Below, one piece after another: positions 34,971-43,138 of a stretch of 64,000 nucleotides of DNA; position 1 is the first letter of the stretch; every line of letters starts with the position of its first letter. The position numbers and the translations under genes were made by a program. A model generated the notes under the pieces. That model searched no databases. It worked only from the letters and a program-made list of their open reading frames with translations, and was not told where the DNA came from. Origin of the DNA: Oscillochloris sp. ZM17-4 (GTDB taxonomy: Bacteria > Chloroflexota > Chloroflexia > Chloroflexales > Chloroflexaceae); contig NZ_JAIEWN010000006.1 of NCBI RefSeq assembly GCF_019599295.1, positions 38,365 through 102,364 of the forward strand. Direction: 5' to 3'.

Positions 34971-37241
34971 ATGAAATCCATTTCTTCCCTGTGCTACGCT
35001 CATGCACTCGTATTTCTCTCGGTTACGCTGATACTTGTCGCCGCCATGCCCACCCCCGCCTCCAAGGCGGCTGAGCTACCACCCGTAAGCTTGCCGATCT
35101 TCATCCAGACCAACGGCGCCAGCGCAGATATCGGCCTTGGGGACTGGTACAGCAGCGACCAGAACGGATTTGGCGGAGGGTACCACTACCTCGGCATAGA
35201 GATCCCATGCCGCTGGCCATCCACGCTCGATGTACACATCGACCTGTTCAGCCCGGAGATCAACACCTTCGCCCCGCCGCCTCGTATCGACGAGGTCGGG
35301 GGAGCCACGCTCAGCGATACCGTCTTCGAGCTCTATGATCAGCATACGCCATACGGCGGGCTGAGCACGCCTGGGCCAGGCGCCCCAGGCAGCCTCATCC
35401 AGCTCCCCTTTACCCCGGTGACAGGCCAGGCCGAGCAGTGGGTGCGCTTCTACACGCTGCCCGCCCCGGTGGCATGCGGCACCTATCTGCTGCGCGCCGA
35501 GACTCTCGGCGACGACCAGAACGGCTGGCGCCTGCGCGTCGGCCACGACAATGACAGCGACCCGAACAACGCCATGCCGGCGAACTACGACAACCCCGAC
35601 GGCAGCGCCGGCACCGGCGATGAGCTCGCGATCAGCATCGAGCAGACGACCTACCAGCACAACGAGCTCGGCCAGGTTGAGTGCCTGCTGAACTACCAGT
35701 ATGTGCGCCCCAATTTGCCCGATGTAAGCTTCCATAACTTCGACCTCGACAATAATGAGCGGGTCACCTACTACCCGCCAAGCGCGACGCTCGACCTCCA
35801 GGGGAATCCAGCGCCCGGGAGCATTGCGGGGACCGTATCGGGCTCCTCGGTCTGGAACGGCGGCACGCAGACGAGCCGCGGCACTGGCGACGTGGTGCTC
35901 AACCCCGAGCCCGGCTGGTGGCGACTGGTGACCTGCGTGAAGGACGACAACCAATTCAACCAGGAGGGGCAGACAGGCGTGCCGAGCTTCCTCGAGCCAG
36001 TGCCCGAGCCCGATATGGCGATCAGTAAAGATAACCAGCGCACCCTGGTGTCTGCCGGCGATGTGCTTACCTACACGATCCGCTTTAGCAACAACTCCCC
36101 CACCACAAAGCAGGTTCCGGGCGCCGCCTTCGACGTGATGATCACCGACACGCTTCCCCTGAGCCTCGGGTTTCTCAGCTGCCGGCTGATGACGCCGGGC
36201 CTGTCCGGGAGCTGCGCAAATAGCGGCCAGGATGTGACCTTCACCCTCGACGACCCGGTGTTCGCCGGCGCATCGGGCGAGGTGGAGGTCGTCGCCGAGG
36301 TGCAGCCGGGCGCGAGCGGTCAGGTGCTCAACGTGGCGACGATGGACTACACCGATCTCCTGGGGAACCCCCGCCCAACGGAGCGCGCCGAGGATCTTGA
36401 CCTGATCCCCGCTGCGGCCCCCCTGCCCTCCATCGTAGTCGATAAGACTGCGAGCCTATCGCGGGATAACAATGGCGACGGGAAGGCCGACCCGGCTGAC
36501 GAGATCGCGTACACGATCAGCATCACGAACACCGGACCGACGACGGCGACGGGCGTCCTGCTGCGCGACGCGCCAGACGCAAACACCACGCTGGTGATCG
36601 GCACCGTCGCCATCGACCCAGCGGGGGGGCTGGTGCTTCACGGGAATAGCCTGGGCGACCGCTATGTTGAGGCGCAGATCGGCATGATCGCGCCCGGCGA
36701 CAGCGCCCAGGTCAGCTTCACCGCACGGGTCAACAACACGCTCCTGGCGGGCACAACCACGATCGCCAACCAGGCGGTCGTGCGCGGCGATAACGTGCCC
36801 GACACCCCAAGCGACGATCCGAGCACGCCCGAGCCGGATGACCCCACCGATGTTCCGGCGGGAGGATCGCCTGGGGGCGGCCCACCAACGGCGATCACGC
36901 TCACCGACTTTCGCGTCGTGACAGATAAGCACGCAGTGACGGTGCTCTGGTCCACCGGCAGCGAGATTCGCACGGTCGGCTTCGAGATCCTGCGCGCCGC
37001 CACAGCTGATCAGGCAGGCGCCGTGCGACTAGGGCCGATCATACCGGCCCAGGGGGTCGGCGGGGGCGGGGCGAGCTACCGCTACGCCGACAGCTCCGCA
37101 TCGCCCGACGAGACGTATTACTACTGGCTGGTAGAGCGCGAGAGCGGCGGGGCAGCATCGCGCTACGGCCCGGTCGCGAGACCGGCAACGGCGGCGGATG
37201 CCGGGGGCTACCAGGTCTATCTGCCGCTCGCCATACGCTAA
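34971..37241 (+). CDS. Secreted surface protein with DUF11 repeats
   Basis: 756 residues with a signal peptide (hydrophobic stretch about 10-26, ending near ASKA). The first 330 residues are a Trp/Tyr-rich region I do not recognise. Two DUF11-type domains follow: about 345-460 (MAISKDNQRTLVSAGDVLTY) and 485-610 (VVDKTASLSRDNNGDGKADP, with a calcium-loop-like DNNGDGKAD). A Pro/Asp-rich linker and a fibronectin-like end domain (FRVVTDKHAVTVLWSTGSEI) come last. The very end is QVYLPLAIR, a tail style I associate with Chloroflexota exported proteins. It is probably a cell-surface or matrix protein. GGAGG lies nine bases before the ATG. Controlled by the candidate riboswitch upstream. Confidence 0.8.
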   Translation: MKSISSLCYAHALVFLSVTLILVAAMPTPASKAAELPPVSLPIFIQTNGASADIGLGDWYSSDQNGFGGGYHYLGIEIPCRWPSTLDVHIDLFSPEINTFAPPPRIDEVGGATLSDTVFELYDQHTPYGGLSTPGPGAPGSLIQLPFTPVTGQAEQWVRFYTLPAPVACGTYLLRAETLGDDQNGWRLRVGHDNDSDPNNAMPANYDNPDGSAGTGDELAISIEQTTYQHNELGQVECLLNYQYVRPNLPDVSFHNFDLDNNERVTYYPPSATLDLQGNPAPGSIAGTVSGSSVWNGGTQTSRGTGDVVLNPEPGWWRLVTCVKDDNQFNQEGQTGVPSFLEPVPEPDMAISKDNQRTLVSAGDVLTYTIRFSNNSPTTKQVPGAAFDVMITDTLPLSLGFLSCRLMTPGLSGSCANSGQDVTFTLDDPVFAGASGEVEVVAEVQPGASGQVLNVATMDYTDLLGNPRPTERAEDLDLIPAAAPLPSIVVDKTASLSRDNNGDGKADPADEIAYTISITNTGPTTATGVLLRDAPDANTTLVIGTVAIDPAGGLVLHGNSLGDRYVEAQIGMIAPGDSAQVSFTARVNNTLLAGTTTIANQAVVRGDNVPDTPSDDPSTPEPDDPTDVPAGGSPGGGPPTAITLTDFRVVTDKHAVTVLWSTGSEIRTVGFEILRAATADQAGAVRLGPIIPAQGVGGGGASYRYADSSASPDETYYYWLVERESGGAASRYGPVARPATAADAGGYQVYLPLAIR

Positions 37242-37354
37242 TAAGATCACGGTTGAGTATGGTACTATTCCAGAACATATCACGTTCGTCTCCGTCCGCG
37301 CTGGGGTGATGAGGCCTGTCATACGGACTGATGAGTTGCGAAGGAGCAGAGATA

Positions 37355-38158
37355 ATGAACATCGCGTTTTCGCGGGTGGCCCTGTTTGTCACCGGCCTCG
37401 CATTCATGCTCACCGCGCTGTTGATGGCGCTCGCCGGCCCTGTGGGAGCCGCTCCCAGCATGCTCGTCACAGAGACCGCGTCTGTTGAGCCTGCGACGCG
37501 CACCGCGACACCGATCATCGCCGCGACCAGCACCCCCATCCCGCCAACGGAGACCAGCCCTCCCTCCCCGCCAACCGCGACCAGCACCCCCGTCCCTAGC
37601 GGCGGCGGCGGCGGAAGCAACCCCACGAACACGCCTGTGCCGACCAGCACCCCGGAGGCGACGATGACGCCCGTCATACAGATCGCTGATCCGGCGATCA
37701 CCAAGTCGGTGAGTGTTAGCGCCGCGCAGGTCGGCGACACCGTCGAATTCACCCTCACCGCGACAAACTTGGGCAACGCACCAGCGAGCAACGTGGTCGT
37801 TGAGGACACGCTGCCCAGCTTCCTCGCCCTCGATGGAGTCAGCGCCACCCGAGGCACCGTCACCGTAAGCGGGGCGACTATCCGGGTTGATATTGGCGAC
37901 CTGGCCCCAGGCGAGGTTGTGACGGTCACGATCACCGCGCGGGTGGTGGCCTCAGCCGCCCCGCCAAACAATAGCAATGTCGCCACGATCATCTCCGACA
38001 GCGCCACGGACGACCCGGGCAACAACAGCAGCTCAGTCTCGCTGACCGTCGATGCGCCCCCGCCGGCGAGCCTGCCCAACACCGGCAACCCCGATGGCGG
38101 GGCATCCCTGCTCATGCTGCTGGCCCTCGGTGTCGGCCTCAACCCTCGCTCCTACTGA
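37355..38158 (+). CDS. LPNTG-tailed surface protein with one DUF11 domain
   Basis: 267 residues. A signal peptide (to about residue 32, GPVGAA) leads to a Thr/Pro/Ser-rich stalk (about 40-115), likely a flexible or glycosylated spacer. One DUF11 domain follows (ADPAITKSVSVSAAQVGDTVE onward) and then LPNTG, a hydrophobic run (ASLLMLLALGVGL) and a short tail NPRSY. This is the three-part layout of a sortase substrate, though the tail has just one Arg. A sortase would link it to cell wall; none is seen here. AAGGAG lies eight bases before the ATG at 37355. Probably co-transcribed with the DUF11 protein upstream, since no terminator is seen between them. Confidence 0.8.
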   Translation: MNIAFSRVALFVTGLAFMLTALLMALAGPVGAAPSMLVTETASVEPATRTATPIIAATSTPIPPTETSPPSPPTATSTPVPSGGGGGSNPTNTPVPTSTPEATMTPVIQIADPAITKSVSVSAAQVGDTVEFTLTATNLGNAPASNVVVEDTLPSFLALDGVSATRGTVTVSGATIRVDIGDLAPGEVVTVTITARVVASAAPPNNSNVATIISDSATDDPGNNSSSVSLTVDAPPPASLPNTGNPDGGASLLMLLALGVGLNPRSY

Positions 38159-38161
38159 TGG

Positions 38162-38190
38162 TTGACAATTCTTTTTGGGCGGTGTATACT
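38162..38190 (+). promoter_or_regulatory. Strong sigma70 promoter before the LacI gene
   Basis: TTGACA, a 17-bp spacer and TATACT: both hexamers at or one base from consensus. Directly after the -10 box, GGAAACCGTTTTAC (38193-38206) resembles half-symmetric LacI-family operators and overlaps the expected start site. A 220-base leader follows, with an imperfect inverted repeat TTTATGG-TGCC/GGCA-CTCCATAAA at about 38269-38301 and no convincing gene. Confidence 0.75.
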
Positions 38191-38411
38191 TCCGGAAACC
38201 GTTTTACTATCGACCTATACGCTCAGTGAAGAGGCGCGCAGGTGTGCTGCGCACATGTCGTTTCGGGCTTTTATGGTGCCTTTCTATGAGGCACTCCATA
38301 AAAGTTCTTCGCGTTATGCCCGCCGTCTGCGCACGCGCCTGCCCACACAGAAACCCTTTACAGTTTTTGTGATAATTGGCGCAATCGAGCCCCAACTATC
38401 GGCCACAACTC

Positions 38412-39428
38412 ATGCCAACAATCGACGACATCGCTCGGATCGCCCAGGTCTCGCCGGCCACCGTCTCGAAGGTGGTGAACAACCGGCCCTACGTGAGCGC
38501 AGAGACGCGGGCGCGGGTCGAGCGGGTGATCGCCGAGACGGGCTTCGTGCCGAGCCAGCGGGCGCGCGGGCTCAGCCGGAAGCGCTCGTCGATCCTGGGC
38601 CTGATCATCCCCTACACCTCCGACCAGCTCTTCCTCGACCCGCACCTGCTCGAGCTGATGCGCGGGATCGAGGCGGTGGCCAACGAGCACGACTACAACC
38701 TGCTGCTCTCGACGGCCCGCGAGGCGGTGGATGCGGCGAGCGCCTGTGTGCGGATGCTGCGCAGCGACATGATCGACGGCGCGATCATCGTCGAGACGAA
38801 TGACGTGCAGCCCTTCGCCGCGGCCCTGGCCGCCGAGAGCTCGCCCTGGGTCGTGGTGGGCTACGCCCAGCAGAGCGCCACCCCCGCCGTCCACGCCGAC
38901 GACTACGGCGGCGCGCTCCAGGCCACGCGCCACCTGCTCCGCCTGGGGCACCGGCGCATCGGCGTGATCAGCAGCGTCTGGCGGCCCTTCGCGATCGAGG
39001 AGCGCGAGCGCGGCATCCGCGACGCCCTGTCCGAGGCCGGGGTCGCCCTCGACCAGGATCTGATGGCCCTGGGCGACTTCTCGATCGAGAGCGGCGGCCA
39101 CGCCGGGCGCGCCCTGCTTGAGGGCGGCTCGCCGCCGACCGCGATCTTCGCCCTGAACGACCGCATGGCCCTCGGCCTCATCCGCGCGGCCGCCGACCAC
39201 GGCCTGCGCGTCCCCGACGACCTGTCCGTCGTCGGCTTCGACGATATCTCCCTGGCGACGCTGCTCACGCCGGCCCTGACCACCGTGAGCCAGCCCGGCT
39301 TCGCCCTCGGCACGGCCGCCGCCAGCGCCCTCTTTCAGCTGCTCGACGGCGCGCCCCTGGCGCCGCCCGCGGCGCTGCCCACCGACCTGATCGTCCGCGG
39401 CAGCACGGGCCAGCCGCGCGACCTATGA
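38412..39428 (+). CDS. LacI-family transcriptional regulator
   Basis: 338 residues. The N-terminal helix-turn-helix is exact for the family (TIDDIARIAQVSPATVSKVV), followed by the hinge region RARGLSRKRSSILGLIIP and a periplasmic-binding-protein-like effector domain ending VPDDLSVVGFDDISLATLLT. It lies immediately upstream of a carbohydrate ABC importer and probably represses it, releasing DNA when a sugar binds. The sugar cannot be named. The ATG at 38412 is set by family alignment; there is no clear ribosome-binding site. Own promoter at 38162, with a possible autoregulatory operator. Confidence 0.93.
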   Translation: MPTIDDIARIAQVSPATVSKVVNNRPYVSAETRARVERVIAETGFVPSQRARGLSRKRSSILGLIIPYTSDQLFLDPHLLELMRGIEAVANEHDYNLLLSTAREAVDAASACVRMLRSDMIDGAIIVETNDVQPFAAALAAESSPWVVVGYAQQSATPAVHADDYGGALQATRHLLRLGHRRIGVISSVWRPFAIEERERGIRDALSEAGVALDQDLMALGDFSIESGGHAGRALLEGGSPPTAIFALNDRMALGLIRAAADHGLRVPDDLSVVGFDDISLATLLTPALTTVSQPGFALGTAAASALFQLLDGAPLAPPAALPTDLIVRGSTGQPRDL

Positions 39429-39448
39429 AGGAGGTGCGATGACATGTT

Positions 39449-39550
39449 CTGGGGCTGCGCCCCAAACCCTGCTTTTGTCAGGCTTGGGTGGCGAAGCCAC
39501 CCAAGCCTGACAAAAAATACCGTGGGGCGGCGGAGCCGCCCCCACACCCC
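39449..39550. repeat. Three-hairpin element B between the LacI gene and the ABC importer
   Basis: Hairpins at 39450-39464 (TGGGGC-TGC-GCCCCA), 39473-39515 (20-bp stem, tip GGTGGC-GAA-GCCACC) and 39522-39545 (GTGGGGCGGCG/GCCGCCCCCAC). Same order as the elements at 14566 and 40935. A ribosome-binding-site-like GAAGGAGGTGCGATG at about 39427-39441 precedes it but opens only a 23-codon frame. Confidence 0.88.
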
Positions 39551-39595
39551 ACCGCAAGGTGGTGTATCAACGGACAGATTTAGAAAGGAACAACG

Positions 39596-40930
39596 ATGTA
39601 CTGGAAGCGATCCCTGACGATCTTCAGCCTGCTGATGATCATCGCCACGATGCTGGCCGCCTGTGGCGCCTCGACCACCCCCCAGGGCGGCGCCGCCGCC
39701 CCGGCCGCCCCCGCCGCCACCACCGCCCCGGCCGCCCCCGCCGCCGCCACCGTCCGCTGGCGCACTCGCCCCGGCGACGCCGCCGAGCAGAAGGTCTACG
39801 AGGAGCTGAACACCCTCGCCAACGATCAGCTCAAGGACAAGGGCATCTCCGTCACCTACGACCCGGCCCCCAACAACGGTGACTACTTCACCAAGATCCA
39901 GACCGAGCTGGCCGCCGGCAACGCCCCCGACATCTTCTGGATCGGCGGCGCGAACCTGGCCGACTTCGTCAACACCGGCCAGATTCTCGACCTCAAGCCG
40001 CTGATGGACAAGGACAGCAGCTTCAAGATCGGCGACTTCTACGACAACGTGATCGGCGAGCTGACCCGCGACGGCAAGATCTACGGCCTGCCGCGCGACA
40101 TCTCGACGATGGTGGTCTACTACAACGAGGATATGTTCAAGGCCGCCGGCCTGCAGACCCCCAAGGAGCTGGCTGCGGCGGGCAACTGGAACCTCGACAC
40201 CCTGCTCGACACCGCCAAGAAGCTGACCGACCCGGCCAAGCAGCAGTACGGCCTCGGCTTCGGCAACTGGTGGGGCCCGGGCTGGGGCTACTTTGTCAAC
40301 GTCGAGGGCGGCAGCCCGCTGACCCCGGACCGCAAGGGCTGCGGCCTGAACACGCCCGAGGCGATCGCCGGCGCGGCCTACGCGCAGAACCTGTACAACG
40401 AGAAGCTGCTGCCGGCCGGCGACGCCGACGGCGAGGCTCTGTTCAGCGCCGGCAACGTGGGCATGTACTTCAACGGCCGCTGGTTCGCCCCCGGCGTGCG
40501 CACCAACGCCAAGTTTAACTGGGACGTGGCCCCGATGCCGAAGGGCAAGGTCGAGAGCACATGGCTCTTCTGGGGCCCCTACCTGGTGAACGCCAAGACC
40601 GCCAACCCCGACGCGACCTGGGAGGTCCTCAAGGTGCTGACCAGCGCCGAGGCCACCGGCAAGGTCGCCGCCCTGGGCACCAACGTGCCTCCGCGCAAGG
40701 ACGCCGCCGCCGTCAACGCCTTCCTCGGCGCCACCCCGCCGGCCAACAACCAGGCCTACCTGGACGGCATCTCCTACGCCGCCCTTGAGGCCCCGGTCTG
40801 GGACGGCAACTGGGGCGACTTCAGCGGCAAGGTGCAGAGCCTCTGGGACCAGATGATCGCCGGGCAGATCACCCCCGAGGAGTTCGGAAATCAGGCCTGC
40901 GAGCAGACGGCCGACACCTTCACGAAGTAA
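39596..40930 (+). CDS. ABC sugar transporter, substrate-binding lipoprotein
   Basis: 444 residues of the family 1 (MalE-like) extracellular solute-binding proteins. Lipobox LAAC (MIIATMLAACG) for membrane anchoring, then an Ala/Pro-rich tether (about 27-52). The fold shows YDPAPNNGDYFTKIQTELAAG and PDIFWIGGANLADFV early, with FSAGNVGMYFNGRW near residue 285. AAAGGA lies six bases before the ATG. Two permease genes follow, but no ATPase gene, so the importer probably borrows a shared MsmK/MalK-type ATPase. Likely controlled by the LacI regulator upstream. Confidence 0.95.
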   Translation: MYWKRSLTIFSLLMIIATMLAACGASTTPQGGAAAPAAPAATTAPAAPAAATVRWRTRPGDAAEQKVYEELNTLANDQLKDKGISVTYDPAPNNGDYFTKIQTELAAGNAPDIFWIGGANLADFVNTGQILDLKPLMDKDSSFKIGDFYDNVIGELTRDGKIYGLPRDISTMVVYYNEDMFKAAGLQTPKELAAAGNWNLDTLLDTAKKLTDPAKQQYGLGFGNWWGPGWGYFVNVEGGSPLTPDRKGCGLNTPEAIAGAAYAQNLYNEKLLPAGDADGEALFSAGNVGMYFNGRWFAPGVRTNAKFNWDVAPMPKGKVESTWLFWGPYLVNAKTANPDATWEVLKVLTSAEATGKVAALGTNVPPRKDAAAVNAFLGATPPANNQAYLDGISYAALEAPVWDGNWGDFSGKVQSLWDQMIAGQITPEEFGNQACEQTADTFTK

Positions 40931-40934
40931 GGGT

Positions 40935-41040
40935 GTCCGTTGGGGCGCAGCCCCAAACCGGCATTGTGTGGACATGGGCGGCTGCGCCGCCCATGTCCAC
41001 ACAACAGATCATGGGGCGGCGTCGCCGCCCCAGCCCCGCC
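40935..41040. repeat. Three-hairpin element C between the binding protein and permease genes
   Basis: Hairpins at 40940-40956 (TTGGGGC-GCA-GCCCCAA), 40964-41004 (19-bp stem, TGC loop) and 41012-41032 (TGGGGCGGCG/CGCCGCCCCA). Third member of this family, located where expression between the binding protein and permeases could be differentially set. Confidence 0.9.
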
Positions 41041-41063
41041 GGCAGGCGACAAGGGAGGCCTTG

Positions 41064-42008
41064 ATGAGTAAACAGGCACAGGCAACGGTTGCCTCAGGCT
41101 CGGTGCGGAGCCGCCGCAGCAGCAAGCAGCTCCGCGAGACGCTCGACGCCTACAGCATGCTCCTGCCGACGATCATCGGCGTGGCGATCTTCTTCGCCAT
41201 CCCGCTCGGCATCTCGCTCTATCTGAGCTTCACGAACGCGCGGCTCTTTGGCGACACGAAGATCATCGGGTTCGAGAACTATCTGAAGGCGCTCAGCGAC
41301 GCCACCTTCTGGATCGCCCTGCGCAACACCTTCGTGTTCTCGCTGTTCACGCTCATCCTCTCCACCGTCCCGGCGCTGATCGTCGCCATCCTGCTCAACG
41401 AGAAGATTATCGGACGATCCTTCTTCCGCGTGCTCTTCTTCATCCCGGTGGTGGCCTCGGTGGTCGGCGTCAGCCTGCTCTGGCGCTACCTGCTCAACCT
41501 CGACTTCGGCTTCGTCAACTACGCGATCCATTTGCTCGGCTTCGAGCCCATCCCCTGGCTGACCCGCCCCGAGTGGGGGCTGGCCAGCGTGATCTTGATC
41601 TTCACCTGGAAGACGGTGGGCTACAACATGGTGATCTTCCTGGCCGGCCTGCAGGGCGTGCCGCGCCAGCTCTACGAGGCGGCCAGCCTGGACGGGGCCA
41701 GCCGCTGGCGGCAGTTCCTCAACATCACCCTGCCCATCCTCTCGCCGACCACCTTCTTCGTGCTGGTGACGACTCTGATCAACTGCCTGCAGATCTTCGA
41801 CGTTCCGGTGGCCCTCGGCCTGACCCGCGGCAACACGGTCGGCCCGGCCGACTCGATGCTGACGGTGGTGCCCCTGCTCTACCGCGAGGCTTTCCTGAAC
41901 ACGCGCATGGGCTACGCCTCGGCCCTGGCCTGGATCTTGTTCCTGATCATTATGGCCATTAGCTTCGTGCAGTTCCGCGTCTCCGACCGCTGGGTGAACT
42001 ACGAATAG
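41064..42008 (+). CDS. ABC sugar transporter permease, MalF-like
   Basis: 314 residues with six predicted membrane helices. The EAA loop that contacts the ATPase is present: YEAASLDGASRWRQFLNITLP near residue 210. AGGGAGG lies before the ATG at 41064. It is the first of two permeases, separated from the second by just 11 bases. Imports an unidentified carbohydrate with the lipoprotein at 39596. Confidence 0.95.
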   Translation: MSKQAQATVASGSVRSRRSSKQLRETLDAYSMLLPTIIGVAIFFAIPLGISLYLSFTNARLFGDTKIIGFENYLKALSDATFWIALRNTFVFSLFTLILSTVPALIVAILLNEKIIGRSFFRVLFFIPVVASVVGVSLLWRYLLNLDFGFVNYAIHLLGFEPIPWLTRPEWGLASVILIFTWKTVGYNMVIFLAGLQGVPRQLYEAASLDGASRWRQFLNITLPILSPTTFFVLVTTLINCLQIFDVPVALGLTRGNTVGPADSMLTVVPLLYREAFLNTRMGYASALAWILFLIIMAISFVQFRVSDRWVNYE

Positions 42009-42019
42009 GGGGTGCCATC

Positions 42020-42859
42020 ATGGTCGGTCAAGTCTTGCAGCGGCCGTGGGAGAAGGCGCTGGCCTACCTGTTCCTGAGCTTCAGCGGCCTGATCATGGTC
42101 TTCCCGTTTATCTATATGGTCGCCTCATCGCTGAAGACCTCCTCTGAGGTGGTGCAGGTGCCGCCGCAGCTCTTCCCCTCGGTGCTCCAGCTCGGCAACT
42201 ATATCGAGGTGGTGAACATCGTGCCGCTGGGCACCCAGCTGGTGAACACGGTGATCGTGACCGCGCTGGTGGTGCTGGGCTGGGTGATCACCTCGGTGCT
42301 GGCCGGCTACGCCTTCGCCCGCCTAGAATTCCCCGGCCGCGACCTGCTCTTCGGGGCCTACCTGGGCACGCTGATGGTGCCCTTCGCCGTGCTGATCGTG
42401 CCGATGTACCGGATCATGCTGCTCTTCGGCTGGGTCGACCAGCTCACCGCGCTGATCGTGCCCTGGCTCTTCACCGCCTACGGCACCTTCCTGCTACGCC
42501 AGTTCTTCATGAGCATCCCGAAGGACCTGGAGGAGGCCGCGCTGATGGACGGGGCCAGCCGCTGGGGCGTGCTCTTCCGCATCTTCCTGCCCCTGGCCCG
42601 CCCGGCCATGGCGACCCTGGCCACCTTCGGCTTCCTCTACGCATGGAACAGCTTCCTCTGGCCGCTGATCATCATCAGCAGCCCGAGCAAGAAGGTGATC
42701 ACCCAGGGGCTGGTGGACCTCCAGGCGCTCTACGCCGTCCGCGTCGACCTGATCATGGCCGGCTCGACCCTAGCCATCCTGCCGACGCTGCTGATCTTCC
42801 TGCTGGCCCAGCGCTACTTTATCGAGGGAATCGCCACGGCGGGCCTGGCCGGGAGGTAG
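42020..42859 (+). CDS. ABC sugar transporter permease, MalG-like
   Basis: 279 residues with six predicted membrane helices and the EAA loop EEAALMDGASRWGVLFRIFLP near residue 170. It pairs with the preceding permease to form the transmembrane channel. GGGGGTG lies before the start. The stop TAG begins the sequence TAGGGCG, which leads straight into a heptamer array. No hydrolase or ATPase gene follows, so the transport operon ends here. Confidence 0.95.
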   Translation: MVGQVLQRPWEKALAYLFLSFSGLIMVFPFIYMVASSLKTSSEVVQVPPQLFPSVLQLGNYIEVVNIVPLGTQLVNTVIVTALVVLGWVITSVLAGYAFARLEFPGRDLLFGAYLGTLMVPFAVLIVPMYRIMLLFGWVDQLTALIVPWLFTAYGTFLLRQFFMSIPKDLEEAALMDGASRWGVLFRIFLPLARPAMATLATFGFLYAWNSFLWPLIIISSPSKKVITQGLVDLQALYAVRVDLIMAGSTLAILPTLLIFLLAQRYFIEGIATAGLAGR

Positions 42860-42862
42860 GGC

Positions 42863-42895
42863 GAATGCTGAATGCTGAATGTTGAATGTTGAATT
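42863..42895. repeat. GTTGAAT-type heptamer array after the permease gene
   Basis: About four and a half direct units (GAATGCT, GAATGTT) without an inverted partner. Second member of the family seen at 12069 and 61432. Confidence 0.85.
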
Positions 42896-42966
42896 GCTAC
42901 AGCCTCTCCGCTGAGATCTGGCGGTTGTGGGAATATTTTCCCTAGCGCGGCACGGCACGCGGCGGC

Positions 42967-42972
42967 TATACT
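42967..42972 (+). promoter_or_regulatory. -10 box before the manganese riboswitch
   Basis: TATACT, placed so that transcription would start at about 42979, exactly at the 5' side of the aptamer. No clear -35 box is seen. Confidence 0.45.
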
Positions 42973-42974
42973 CG

Positions 42975-43113
42975 ATAGCGGTTGGGGAGTAGCCGCTCGG
43001 CTTCGAGCGGGCCGTCGTCAGTTCGGGGAGACCCCGGCGGCCCGTCTGCGCATCTGCGCTTATGGCGAGACCACCATGGCATAGGTGTGCCTGGTGGCCT
43101 CTTTTTGTGTGCC
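42975..43113 (+). ncRNA. yybP-ykoY manganese riboswitch with terminator
   Basis: The hallmark sequences occur in order: GGUUGGGGAGUAGCC (42980-42994), a small hairpin GCTCG-GCTT-CGAGC, then GUCGUCAG, a GC-rich helix, and GCGCUUAUGGCGAGACC (the L3 element) at about 43055-43072. A terminator-like stem CCACCATGGCA/TGCCTGGTGG with a following T-run (43073-43106) overlaps the aptamer end. Known members sense manganese and turn on exporters by preventing termination. The regulated gene is the CaCA antiporter that follows. Confidence 0.9.
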
Positions 43114-43138
43114 ACCGGCAGGAGTAGGGAGCAAACGT

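Noticed and set aside
38162-38803. 213-codon + strand frame starting at the LacI promoter
   Set aside because: It begins within the promoter and its second half is a shadow of the LacI gene; no ribosome-binding site or family match.
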